From contig JAUNNK010000003.1 of NCBI GenBank assembly GCA_030537335.1, positions 1 to 48,855 on the forward strand: a DNA stretch of 48,855 nucleotides, read 5' to 3'. The position numbers and the translations under genes were made by a program. This stretch comes from Clostridia bacterium (GTDB taxonomy: Bacteria > Bacillota > Clostridia > Christensenellales > Aristaeellaceae). Every line of letters starts with the position of its first letter. The stretch's first letter is position 1. The notes below the pieces were generated by a model. It saw nothing but the letters and a program-made list of their open reading frames with translations, made no database searches and was not told where the DNA came from. Below are positions 22,917 through 30,165 of this stretch, in pieces.

Positions 22917-23915
22917 ATGGCCAAATCATTGCCACCCAGGGGAGAAGTGCTCTTCGAGGGCGTGACTGTGAACGAATTTGCCACCGCCGCCAATTTTGCG
23001 GCCTACAAAAACCAGGGGATCGGCGCGGCGGTGCTGCGGGCCACCGCCGGGGACGACTACACCGACGCGCGGCTGAATCAGCTGGTGGAGAACGCGCGGG
23101 AAAACGAGCTGCGCATCGGCTTCTACCACTACCTCACCGCAGAGGACGAGGCCGGAGCGCGGGAGCAGGCCCAGCGCTTCGTGCAGGCGATCTCCGGCTA
23201 CGATTACGCGCTGCGCCCGGCGATGCTGTTCGAGACGCTGAACGGCCTGAGCATCGACGCGGCCAACCGCATCGCTATGGCCTTTCTTCAGGCAGTGGAG
23301 AGCGCCACGGGGGTCGCTCCGGCGGTCTACACCGACGCGCAGAGCGCCAACCTGCTCTGGAACCGCAGCATTGCCGAGAGCTATCCGCTGTGGGTGATCG
23401 ACGAGAGCGACGCGGAGAATCCCCAAGCGGGCAATTCACCCTGGAAGGGCTGGGTGGGCTGGCAGTACAGGACGGATTTGGAGGATCCCAACTGCCCCTG
23501 CGCCAGCGTGCCGGTGAGCCGCTTCACCTCGGGCATGCTGAAGGCGGAGATCGTGCTGCCTGCGCCGCCGGAGGAGGAACCCGCGCGCACCAAGCTGATC
23601 TGCATCAACGTGGCCTACGGCGATACCCTCAGCGGCATCGCGCGGCTGTTCCGCACCAGCGTGGACTCCATCGTGAAGATCAACGACATCCAGAACCCCG
23701 ACCTGATCCTGCCCGGACAGCGGCTGTACCTCCGGGTGGACGCTTCAGTGCCCTACCCCTGCTGCGACAGCTACACCGTGCGCAAGGGCGACAGCCTATC
23801 CGCCATCGCCCAACGCTTCGATCTGAACTGGCGGCGGATCGCCTCCATCAACCAGATCTCCAACCCCAACCTGATCTTCCCGGGCCAGGTGCTTAAGCTG
23901 GGCGTGTGCGACTGA
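22917..23915 (+). CDS. Degenerate GH25-like protein with two LysM domains
   Basis: A 332-residue peptidoglycan-binding protein with no obvious signal peptide. The N-terminal half has the GH25 lysozyme layout (FAAYKNQGIGAAVLRATAG, LRIGFYHYLTAEDEAGAREQAQRF, PLWVIDES), but the catalytic acids are changed: DVS is TVN (about 17-19) and DxE is FET (105-107). Two LysM domains follow (about 232-275 and 283-330, each with GDxLSxIAxxF). It is probably a binding or structural protein, perhaps on the spore. ATG at 22917 follows GGATGTGAGG. A sigma-E/K-like CATAGAAT lies at 22885-22892. It diverges from spoIIID. Confidence 0.8.
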   Translation: MAKSLPPRGEVLFEGVTVNEFATAANFAAYKNQGIGAAVLRATAGDDYTDARLNQLVENARENELRIGFYHYLTAEDEAGAREQAQRFVQAISGYDYALRPAMLFETLNGLSIDAANRIAMAFLQAVESATGVAPAVYTDAQSANLLWNRSIAESYPLWVIDESDAENPQAGNSPWKGWVGWQYRTDLEDPNCPCASVPVSRFTSGMLKAEIVLPAPPEEEPARTKLICINVAYGDTLSGIARLFRTSVDSIVKINDIQNPDLILPGQRLYLRVDASVPYPCCDSYTVRKGDSLSAIAQRFDLNWRRIASINQISNPNLIFPGQVLKLGVCD

Positions 23916-23919
23916 GCGG

Positions 23920-23948
23920 TTTACAGGCGGGGGGATTTCTGCTACAAT
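23920..23948 (+). promoter_or_regulatory. Sigma-A promoter of the DUF2992 gene
   Basis: TTTACA (23920-23925), 17 bases, TACAAT (23943-23948). The -35 starts 5 bp after the stop of the LysM gene. Confidence 0.8.
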
Positions 23949-23954
23949 AGAGCT

Positions 23955-24087
23955 GCCGGAGCGGATTGGAAAAACACGGTCCGGTAGGTAGTCCGGACGT
24001 GGCGGCTTGCCGCCATCAGTAACCCTCCCTCCTGTGGGGTCGTCCACCGATCCGAATCAAACCGCCGGCACACAGGAGGAATGCAGT
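23955..24087 (+). promoter_or_regulatory. Probable yjdF riboswitch
   Basis: The 133-nt leader of a DUF2992 (yjdF) gene is full of structure: GTCCGG/CCGGAC, a perfect TGGCGG-CTTG-CCGCCA hairpin, and CCTCCTGTG (24028-24036), which pairs exactly with CACAGGAGG (24071-24079), the ribosome site. This is a translational switch by its form. The yjdF motif RNA is known in front of this gene family and binds aza-aromatic compounds. The match to its detailed consensus is not proven here. Confidence 0.72.
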
Positions 24088-24495
24088 ATGTCGGTCACCA
24101 TTCTGGTCTATTTCGACGATCCCTTTTACGCGATACTGGTGGAGCGCCGCGAGAACGGCCGGCTCAGCGTCGCCCGGCAGGTGGTCGGGCCGGAGCCCAG
24201 CGAGATCGAGGTGCTTCAGTGGGTGCAGAGGGAGTTCCCTCATTTGCGCTACTCGCCCGCCGTGGAGGATGCCCCGCGCAGCCCCATGGCGGTCAACCCC
24301 AAGCGCCGCCAGCGCCAGGCCGCCCGGGAGACCGGCGGCAGCGTGGGCACGCGCTCCCAGCAGGCCCTGCAGCTGGATCGGGAGCTGCGCGCCGCGCAGC
24401 GCAAGTCCGACCGCAGGGAGCGCGCGGAGGAGGAAGCGGAGCGCAGGTTCCAGCTTCGTCAGGAGAAGAGGAAGGCCAGACACCGCGGCCACTGA
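24088..24495 (+). CDS. DUF2992 protein, YjdF family
   Basis: A 135-residue cytoplasmic protein of unknown biochemical role, in a family usually found behind the yjdF riboswitch. The N-terminus is diagnostic: VTILVYFDDPFYAILVERRENGRLSVARQVVGPEPSEIEVLQWV. The C-terminal half is a highly charged helix rich in Arg and Glu (DRRERAEEEAERRFQLRQEKRKARHRG), also typical. ATG at 24088 follows CACAGGAGG, which the leader can hide. The gene is alone on its transcript; a two-way folding region and terminator follow. Confidence 0.9.
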   Translation: MSVTILVYFDDPFYAILVERRENGRLSVARQVVGPEPSEIEVLQWVQREFPHLRYSPAVEDAPRSPMAVNPKRRQRQAARETGGSVGTRSQQALQLDRELRAAQRKSDRRERAEEEAERRFQLRQEKRKARHRGH

Positions 24496-24508
24496 CCGCA
24501 AACGCCGA

Positions 24509-24602
24509 CCCCGGAGCGCCCTGCGATCCGGAGCCTGAGACGCGGACGTTGCGCCTCAAAAGCCGACCCCGGAGCGCAGGGCGCTCCGGGGCATTCCTTT
24601 TT
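24509..24602 (+). terminator. Terminator with a competing 17-bp long-range pairing after the DUF2992 gene
   Basis: The terminator stem is 24567-24577 with 24581-24591, then CCTTTTT. The segment 24509-24525 (CCCCGGAGCGCCCTGCG) is the exact complement of 24575-24591, so it can capture the 3' arm of the terminator. The 16 bases at 24504-24519 repeat at 24562-24577, which creates the two options. Confidence 0.75.
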
Positions 24603-24671
24603 GGAAGACAGAAGGGGCTGTCTCAAAACAAAAATGTAGGGCGGGGCGCCCACACCCCGCCGTTCGCGTAT

Positions 24672-25883
24672 TCATTTCTTGTGCTCCAATCGCAGGTGCA
24701 GCACCATGGCGGGGAGGGTAATCAGGCAGATGCCCACGCCGGAGATCAGGAACCAGCGGTGCACGCCGATCTGCTCGGCGATGGGGGTACAGACGGCCAG
24801 GCCCAGCGGCAGCGCGATGGAGGACATCAGCGCAGTGAGGGCGAAGGCGCGGCCCATCTTCTCGCCGGGGATGGTGGCCTGCATGTAGGCGACCAGCGGC
24901 ACGTTGTGCACATTGCAGAACGCGCCCAGCAGCGCGCAGGCGAGGGTGAACACGTACCAGGCCCACATCTGCGGCGGCAGAATTCCGCAGACCGCGCAGG
25001 CTGCACCCATGCCCAGCATGCCCAGATAGGCGGCCCACAGCGGACGGCGGGGCTTGATCACGCTGCCCATCAGGAAGGCGGCGACCATCATGCCCAGGGC
25101 GTAGGCGATCTCCACGGCGCTGCCGTGCCAGGCGGAGGCGTGGAAGTAGTCGCTGGTCATCAGCGGGTAGAAGGAGGCCATGGGCAGGATGAAGATCATA
25201 CTCAGCGTCTCCGCGGCGATCATCAGCCCCAGCTTTCGATCCTCCCGGAACACCGTCAGGCCCTCGCGCAGCTCGTGCAGGGAGCTGCGCTTTTCATGCG
25301 GAACGTGTCGCATTGGGGGGATGGACACCGCCGCCAACAGGGAGCTTGCCAGCACCGCGCCGATGAGGTCGGTCAGCAGCACCACCGGCAGCGGGAATGC
25401 CGCGTACAGCACCGCGCCCAGCGCGGGCCCCAGCAGGAAGGAGCCGGAGCTCATCATCTGGTTCCAGCCGCCCACCCGCATCAGCTCGTCCTCGGGCACG
25501 AACTGGGGGATGAGCGCCTGTATGGCGGGTTGCTGAAAGGTATTGCCCACGCTGCGCAGAAACAGAATCAGCAGCGCCGTCCACACCGGCAGCTCGAAGC
25601 GCCACAGCAGCAGCGCGAATGCCGCCGCCACCGCGCCGATGAACAGGTCCGACGCGATACAGATGGCCTTGCGGGAGTAGCGGTCGGCCGCGATGCCCGC
25701 CATCGGACTCAAGACCGCCGCAGGCAGGAAGGCCACGATGCCGGACAGGCCCATCAGCGTCACTGAGGCCGTCTCGCTGGCGATCCACCAGATCAGCGCA
25801 AACTGCACCGCAGAGCTGCCGATCAGCGAGGCCATCTGCCCCGCCGCGATGGTGAAGAACTTCCGCTTCCAGTTTTGTTTCAT
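24672..25883 (-). CDS. MFS transporter (MFS_3 / macrolide-efflux-like)
   Basis: A 403-residue membrane protein with about twelve transmembrane segments. The start (KRKFFTIAAGQMASLIGSSAVQFALIWWI), the loop 2-3 motif GIAADRYSRKAICIASDLFIG (about 65-85) and FLRSVGNTFQQPAIQALIPQFVPEDELMRVGGWNQ are those of the MefA/EntS-like drug or siderophore exporters. The substrate is unknown. ATG at 25883 follows CCGGAG; the extra 14 codons upstream would have no ribosome site. It starts 31 nt after the metallophosphoesterase stop, so it may be the last gene of the ROK unit. Confidence 0.88.
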   Translation of the reverse strand: MKQNWKRKFFTIAAGQMASLIGSSAVQFALIWWIASETASVTLMGLSGIVAFLPAAVLSPMAGIAADRYSRKAICIASDLFIGAVAAAFALLLWRFELPVWTALLILFLRSVGNTFQQPAIQALIPQFVPEDELMRVGGWNQMMSSGSFLLGPALGAVLYAAFPLPVVLLTDLIGAVLASSLLAAVSIPPMRHVPHEKRSSLHELREGLTVFREDRKLGLMIAAETLSMIFILPMASFYPLMTSDYFHASAWHGSAVEIAYALGMMVAAFLMGSVIKPRRPLWAAYLGMLGMGAACAVCGILPPQMWAWYVFTLACALLGAFCNVHNVPLVAYMQATIPGEKMGRAFALTALMSSIALPLGLAVCTPIAEQIGVHRWFLISGVGICLITLPAMVLHLRLEHKK

Positions 25884-25914
25884 ATCAGATACGCTCCGGA
25901 TTTTGATGTGTGGC

Positions 25915-26700
25915 TCAGCTGCCAAACTCCAGCAGATAGATGCGCGGCGACGCGCCGACGCGCAGGGGTAGGCGGCTCACTCCGATTCCATTGCCCACCA
26001 GCAGCTGCATGCCGCCAAAGCGGTGCAGGTCGCGGATCGCCAGGTGGCGGAACCTGTGCTCAAAGCCAATGGAATAGGGGGTCAGGCCCAGCAGGTTGAG
26101 CTGCCCCGCGTGGGTGTGGCCGCTGAGCATCAGCTCACAGGCGCAGTCCGGCCTCGCCGGGAAGTGGGACAGCAGAATGCGGTAGTCCGCATCGACGCTG
26201 AACAGGCCTGCCGTGCGGGGAGCGCCGTACTTGTGCTCGTCGCAACCGGCAATCTCCAGTCGGTTTCCCTTCAGATGGATCTGCGTCCGGCGATTCTTCA
26301 GCAGCATCACCTTCGACGGGGCCATCATTTCAGCGAGAACCTCCGTCTCCTGGGGATCGTTGTTGCCGGGAACGGCGTACGCGCCCAGCGGGAAGTCGCA
26401 GGCGGACAGGGCCTGAAAGAAGCGCGCGCACTGCTCCGGAGTCTCGGCATAGTCGCCACCCAGCAGCAGAAGGTCGGCATGCGTACTGCGAATCCGTTCG
26501 ATCAGCGCGTGCAGCTTCGCATCGCTCACGCTCGGGCGCAGGTGCACGTCGCTGACGAACAGCGCACGAACGCCGCCCATCCATGCCGGTGCGTCGTCGA
26601 TGCGGACATGCTCCGTCTCCGGCAGACAAAACGCGCCGGGATGCAGCGTGCAGTCCGGCGGCGTGAGGATATGGTTCTTTGTGCGGAGGTCAGGCTTCAT
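25915..26700 (-). CDS. Calcineurin-like metallophosphoesterase (YkuE/YaeI-like)
   Basis: A 261-residue binuclear metal phosphoesterase. Motifs appear in order: SDVHL (Asp51, His53), GGDYAE (Asp83), GNND (112-115), LLSHFP, and SGHTHAGQ. The third motif is normally GNHD; here the histidine is asparagine, which may lower or change activity. There is no signal peptide or membrane anchor, unlike YkuE. The YkuE-type enzymes act on lipid-linked or nucleotide phosphates; the substrate here is unknown. ATG at 26700 overlaps the ROK gene by 11 bases. Confidence 0.85.
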   Translation of the reverse strand: MKPDLRTKNHILTPPDCTLHPGAFCLPETEHVRIDDAPAWMGGVRALFVSDVHLRPSVSDAKLHALIERIRSTHADLLLLGGDYAETPEQCARFFQALSACDFPLGAYAVPGNNDPQETEVLAEMMAPSKVMLLKNRRTQIHLKGNRLEIAGCDEHKYGAPRTAGLFSVDADYRILLSHFPARPDCACELMLSGHTHAGQLNLLGLTPYSIGFEHRFRHLAIRDLHRFGGMQLLVGNGIGVSRLPLRVGASPRIYLLEFGS

Positions 26701-27652
26701 CCGTAATCAGGAGCGCCGCGCCGTACATTCCGGCCTGGTTGCCGAACTTGGCGGGCACGAACTGCGCGGGATGGCGCGCGTCGTTGATGGAATAGCGCCG
26801 GTAGGCGGCCACCACGCGGTCGATGAAGGGGCTGCCCAGCTTGGCCACGCCGCCGCCGTAGACGAAGTAGTCGATGTCGAAGATCTGGTTCAGGGAGTGG
26901 AACATGCGTCCGAGGTACTCCGCGCCCCGGGAGATGACCTCCAGCGCCAGCGGGTCGCCGCCGCGCAGGGCCTTGCCCACGGCCTCCATGTCAACCCCGG
27001 CTAGGGTGCCGGCGTAGTTCAGAATGGAGCTGTCCTCGCCCTCCTTGATGCGGTCGGTGGCGTACTGGGCCATGTACGCGCCGGAGGCGATGGACTGCAC
27101 GCAGCCGGTGACGCCGCAGGGACAGGGATAGCCGGTAGAATCGGAGATGAACATGTGGCCGATCTCGCCCGCCATGCCGTGCACGCCGCGGTAGAGCCTG
27201 CCGTTGAGGATCAGGCCGCCGCCGATGCCGGTGGCCAGCGCGGCGTAGATCATGTTGTCCTGACCGATGCCCGCGCCCAGGCGGTGCTCCGCCAGCGCGG
27301 CCAGGTTCGCGTCGTTGTCCAGCACGATGCGCACGCCCAGGCGCTCCTCCAGCAGATCGCGCACCGGGGCGTTGGTCAGGGCGATGATGTTGCCCGTCTC
27401 CACCACGATTCCGGCCTTGTAGTCGATGTAGGAAGGAAATGCGGTGCCAACGCCCAGCAGGTGATCCACGCTGACGTCGTTGCGCTTGAGCATGCGCCGC
27501 ACCAGCGCTTCGATGAAGTCCATCAGCATCGGCAGATCTGCTTCCTGATCTGTGAGCGCGCTTGAAGCGTCCAGAAGGTTCATTTCACGGTCAAACAGGC
27601 CGATTTTGGTATTGGTTGCCCCAACATCAATGCCGATTCTGAATTTTCTCAT
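26690..27652 (-). CDS. ROK-family sugar kinase (glucokinase-like)
   Basis: A 320-residue cytoplasmic kinase or sugar-responsive protein. The phosphate-binding loop DVGATNTKIG is at residues 9-18; the catalytic Asp lies in LDNDANLAALAE; GIGGGLILNGRLYRG follows; the ROK zinc motif is CPCGVTGCVQSIAS. No N-terminal DNA-binding domain is present, so it is an enzyme and not a NagC-like repressor. Glucose is the likeliest substrate but others are possible. ATG at 27652 follows GGAGGGG. It is the first gene of a unit with the phosphoesterase and MFS genes. Confidence 0.9.
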   Translation of the reverse strand: MRKFRIGIDVGATNTKIGLFDREMNLLDASSALTDQEADLPMLMDFIEALVRRMLKRNDVSVDHLLGVGTAFPSYIDYKAGIVVETGNIIALTNAPVRDLLEERLGVRIVLDNDANLAALAEHRLGAGIGQDNMIYAALATGIGGGLILNGRLYRGVHGMAGEIGHMFISDSTGYPCPCGVTGCVQSIASGAYMAQYATDRIKEGEDSSILNYAGTLAGVDMEAVGKALRGGDPLALEVISRGAEYLGRMFHSLNQIFDIDYFVYGGGVAKLGSPFIDRVVAAYRRYSINDARHPAQFVPAKFGNQAGMYGAALLITDEA

Positions 27653-27687
27653 TCATTTCCCCTCCGTATGCAGGATCGAATGGATAT

Positions 27688-27716
27688 ATTATAGCCCTAT
27701 GCAGGAGATTATTCAA
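27688..27716 (-). promoter_or_regulatory. Promoter of the ROK-phosphoesterase-MFS unit
   Basis: TTGAAT, 17 bases, TATAAT on the minus strand. Confidence 0.75.
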
Positions 27717-27727
27717 TGCAATTGATG

Positions 27728-27753
27728 AAAAAACCCGCACAAAAATATGCGGG
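27728..27753 (-). terminator. Terminator after miaA
   Basis: CCCGCA pairs with TGCGGG around an 8-nt loop, followed by TTTTTT on the minus strand. Confidence 0.85.
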
Positions 27754-27759
27754 AGAAAG

Positions 27760-28656
27760 TTAAATGTTCAGAAAACCTTCGATCAGAGCCGAGGCCTCCG
27801 CCACGGGATCGCCGCCCATGTCCAGCCAGTGGATCTCCTTGTCCCGGCGGAACCAGGTCATCTGCCGCTTGGCGAAGCGCTTGATGGCAAGGCTGAGCTG
27901 CGCGCACATCTCGTCCTCGGTTTCAAATTCGCCATTGATGTACTGGCTGATGAAGCGGTACTCCAGGCCCAGCTTGTACAGAAATTCCGTGGTCGCGCCG
28001 TTCTCCATGAGCGAACGCACCTCGTCCACCATGCCCTGCTGCATGCGGCGCTCGAGGCGCTCGTCGATGCGCGCCTTCAGCGTCTCCCGGTCCCAGGTCA
28101 CGCCCAGCTTCAGACAGTCGTAGCGGGGCGCGCTGTGGGGGCGGTGGTCGTCGCCGTCGTGAATCTTCTCCAGCATGCGCATCACGCGGTTGCGGTTCTT
28201 CGCGTCCACCTCCACGTCCGGCACAAGCGCAGTGAGCATGGCGTACAGCTCCGGCGTGGACTTCTGTTCCAGCTCGTCGCGGTAGGCCAGGTCGGGCATG
28301 CGGTCGCTCATGACGTAGCCCTCGGTGACGGAGGCGATGTACAGGCCCGTACCGCCCACCAGAAAGGGAACCCTACCCCGGGCAAGGATGCCGTCGATGG
28401 CCTCGTAGGCCAGACGCTGGAAGTCGTGCATGGAAAAGAAGTCGTTGGACTTGCAGACATCGATCAGGTGATGGGGAACGCCCTGCATCTCCTCGGGCGT
28501 GATCTTGCCGCTGCCCAGGTCGTAGCCCTGAAACACCTGGCGGGAGTCGGCGGAGACGATCTCGCCGCCGTACTTGCGGGCCAGCTCCACGCCCAGACCG
28601 CTCTTGCCGGAGGCGTTGGTGCCCGCAATGACGATCAGCTTCGGTTTTTGCTTCAT
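27760..28656 (-). CDS. miaA: tRNA dimethylallyltransferase
   Basis: This enzyme adds an isopentenyl group to A37 of tRNAs reading U-starting codons. The 298-residue product has the P-loop GTNASGKSG (11-19; the usual GPTASGKT is slightly changed), then SADSRQVFQGYDLGSGKIT, HHLIDV, the core VGGTGLYIASV and, toward the C-terminus, KRFAKRQMTWFRRD. ATG at 28656 follows AAGGAGAG; the frame is open far upstream without family similarity. It has its own promoter and terminator. Its common neighbours mutL and hfq are absent. Confidence 0.96.
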   Translation of the reverse strand: MKQKPKLIVIAGTNASGKSGLGVELARKYGGEIVSADSRQVFQGYDLGSGKITPEEMQGVPHHLIDVCKSNDFFSMHDFQRLAYEAIDGILARGRVPFLVGGTGLYIASVTEGYVMSDRMPDLAYRDELEQKSTPELYAMLTALVPDVEVDAKNRNRVMRMLEKIHDGDDHRPHSAPRYDCLKLGVTWDRETLKARIDERLERRMQQGMVDEVRSLMENGATTEFLYKLGLEYRFISQYINGEFETEDEMCAQLSLAIKRFAKRQMTWFRRDKEIHWLDMGGDPVAEASALIEGFLNI

Positions 28657-28704
28657 GTATCTGTCTCTCCTTCGGATGTGCAGTCGTTCGGGAAGAACAG
28701 TTCC

Positions 28705-28733
28705 ATTATAGCAGAGCCGGAGGGAAACATCAA
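28705..28733 (-). promoter_or_regulatory. Promoter of miaA
   Basis: TTGATG, 17 bases, TATAAT on the minus strand. Confidence 0.7.
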
Positions 28734-28772
28734 GATGGATTCCGCCTGGATGCGGGGGATCGGGCGGCATCC

Positions 28773-28802
28773 TTGACAGCGTTGGAGGGGACGGTGTAGA
28801 AT
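28773..28802 (+). promoter_or_regulatory. Promoter of the 186-residue unknown gene
   Basis: TTGACA, 18 bases, TAGAAT, about 95 bp upstream of the start codon at 28898. Confidence 0.65.
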
Positions 28803-28897
28803 GCAGGTATGATACATGGAGTATCTGAGCACTGCAATTGGCCCCAGAATCGTGATTCTGTTTGGTTTGGTTCCTGAAATCATCGGAGGTGTGTGAG

Positions 28898-29458
28898 ATG
28901 GCGCTGATCATCCGACGTTATCTGAATTACTTTGTCCACAGTAGATTGACACATTCATATTTCGAGCGTGGATATGTATCGTATTTTGACCCGATCAAGC
29001 GGGAATTCTTGCGGATCGCGCCTTCTGAAGGAGAGGTTCCTCAGGAGCAGTGGATTCCACTGCCTGTGATCAAAGAGGCGGACGCTTTTAGAAACTATCT
29101 TCGTTTGTCCGCCAACACAACGCTACTGGAAGATTATGCGTCTCTTGATGACTTGGAATTCTGTGTTCAGGTCGTGTGTGACGCAGAAAGGTATGCTTTC
29201 GAGGACGCTTTATGGGGATATGTGACCTGTTATTACAATGAGCAACTCATGAAATGGGTTGAAGATAACAAGGTACCAAACTGTAAAATCAGTGTGAAGC
29301 GGGCCATGATTGAGGTTCATTCCCGGGAGGATGCCGAAAAAGTGTTTGCCATCCAACAAGAGAAAATTCTACAGGAAGAACTCCAGGAGGAGGACTTCAA
29401 GAGGTCTCTGCGTCAGAAGGCCGCCTGTGCAGTACAATCAGATTCAGGTGGAACATGA
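28898..29458 (+). CDS. Protein of unknown function in an AT-richer patch
   Basis: A 186-residue soluble protein, mixed helix and strand, without signal peptide. It begins MALIIRRYLNYFVHSRLTHSY and has a helical acidic tail (EEELQ-type, residues 150-175). The section YASLDDLEFCVQVV to AFEDALWGYVTCYYNEQLMKW faintly recalls UPF0158 proteins, but this is not firm. ATG at 28898 follows GGAGGTG. Codon choice is clearly less GC-biased than in neighbours, which suggests later acquisition. A decayed gene with similar composition follows at once. A toxin, immunity or host-range role is possible but not shown. Confidence 0.7.
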   Translation: MALIIRRYLNYFVHSRLTHSYFERGYVSYFDPIKREFLRIAPSEGEVPQEQWIPLPVIKEADAFRNYLRLSANTTLLEDYASLDDLEFCVQVVCDAERYAFEDALWGYVTCYYNEQLMKWVEDNKVPNCKISVKRAMIEVHSREDAEKVFAIQQEKILQEELQEEDFKRSLRQKAACAVQSDSGGT

Positions 29459-29931
29459 ATGAAGGTCAACATTAGGCTTTAACAGCTTGCCCTGTTAAAC
29501 GGAGGCGTGCATGTGCTTGATCTGGACAATGGGGCTCCGGTTTCTTATCAGATGATGGTGGAAGGGCGGACGAGGCGGTCCAGGCATTTCGTCCGAATTC
29601 CATGGGAATCTGACGTTCTGGTCTATCAGGCATATCTCGACAAGTTGTTTTCGGAAGTTCTGGAATTAGATGATCCCTATGGGCTCAGGGATTATCCGAA
29701 ATATGAGGATGCTGTGCTGGGACGAACATATTTGATGAATATGAATTCAGTGACAAAGCGCACAATTTCCTGGAGAGCATCGTGAACGGTTTGATCTATT
29801 TGAACCGAAGAGAGGGTGACGGGTAGATACCGAAGGACTTTCCGACATTTGACGAGTACAAGCGTGCGTATATGCTGCAATATGCAAAGGATTGATGCGA
29901 TCAGGAAGGCTTTGACTGGTACGAGGAGTGA
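29459..29931 (+). pseudogene. Decayed gene with two frameshifts and two stops
   Basis: Joined readings give one sensible protein of about 155 residues: a start at 29459 behind AGGTGG, a shift near 29480, a long middle (LDLDNGAPVSYQMMVEGRTR to YPKYEDAVLG), a second shift near 29728, then FDEYEFSDKAHNFLESIVNG and FPTFDEYKRAYMLQYAKD, interrupted by a TAG at 29824-29826 and a TGA at 29893-29895, ending at TGA 29929. It is acidic and shares the AT-richer composition of the gene before it. I do not recognise the family. The next 230 bp hold no gene. Confidence 0.7.
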
Positions 29932-30106
29932 CTATGAAGGAATGGCTGCTGCGGAATGGTCTTGAAGCGGATTTCTGATGAATTGCAGGTATTTCGCACG
30001 CCTTGATATAGCTTCAAAGCGGATTCCGGCTCGTCACAACACGCGGCGGGCTTTTCTGTTGTCTGGCGTGCTGCCAACTTCCGGAGCCGGCATTTCCCAA
30101 TCCCGC

Positions 30107-30135
30107 TTGCAGATTTCATATTCCTGTGGTAAGCT
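30107..30135 (+). promoter_or_regulatory. Possible promoter of the MATE gene
   Basis: TTGCAG, 17 bases, TAAGCT, about 30 bp upstream of the start. The -10 is weak. Confidence 0.45.
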
Positions 30136-30165
30136 TTCCCTTGGAAACGGGAGGAAGGAAGAGCA

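Noticed and set aside
24504..24577. Start of a CRISPR or other repeat array
   Set aside because: Only two copies, and the second forms a terminator with its downstream complement.
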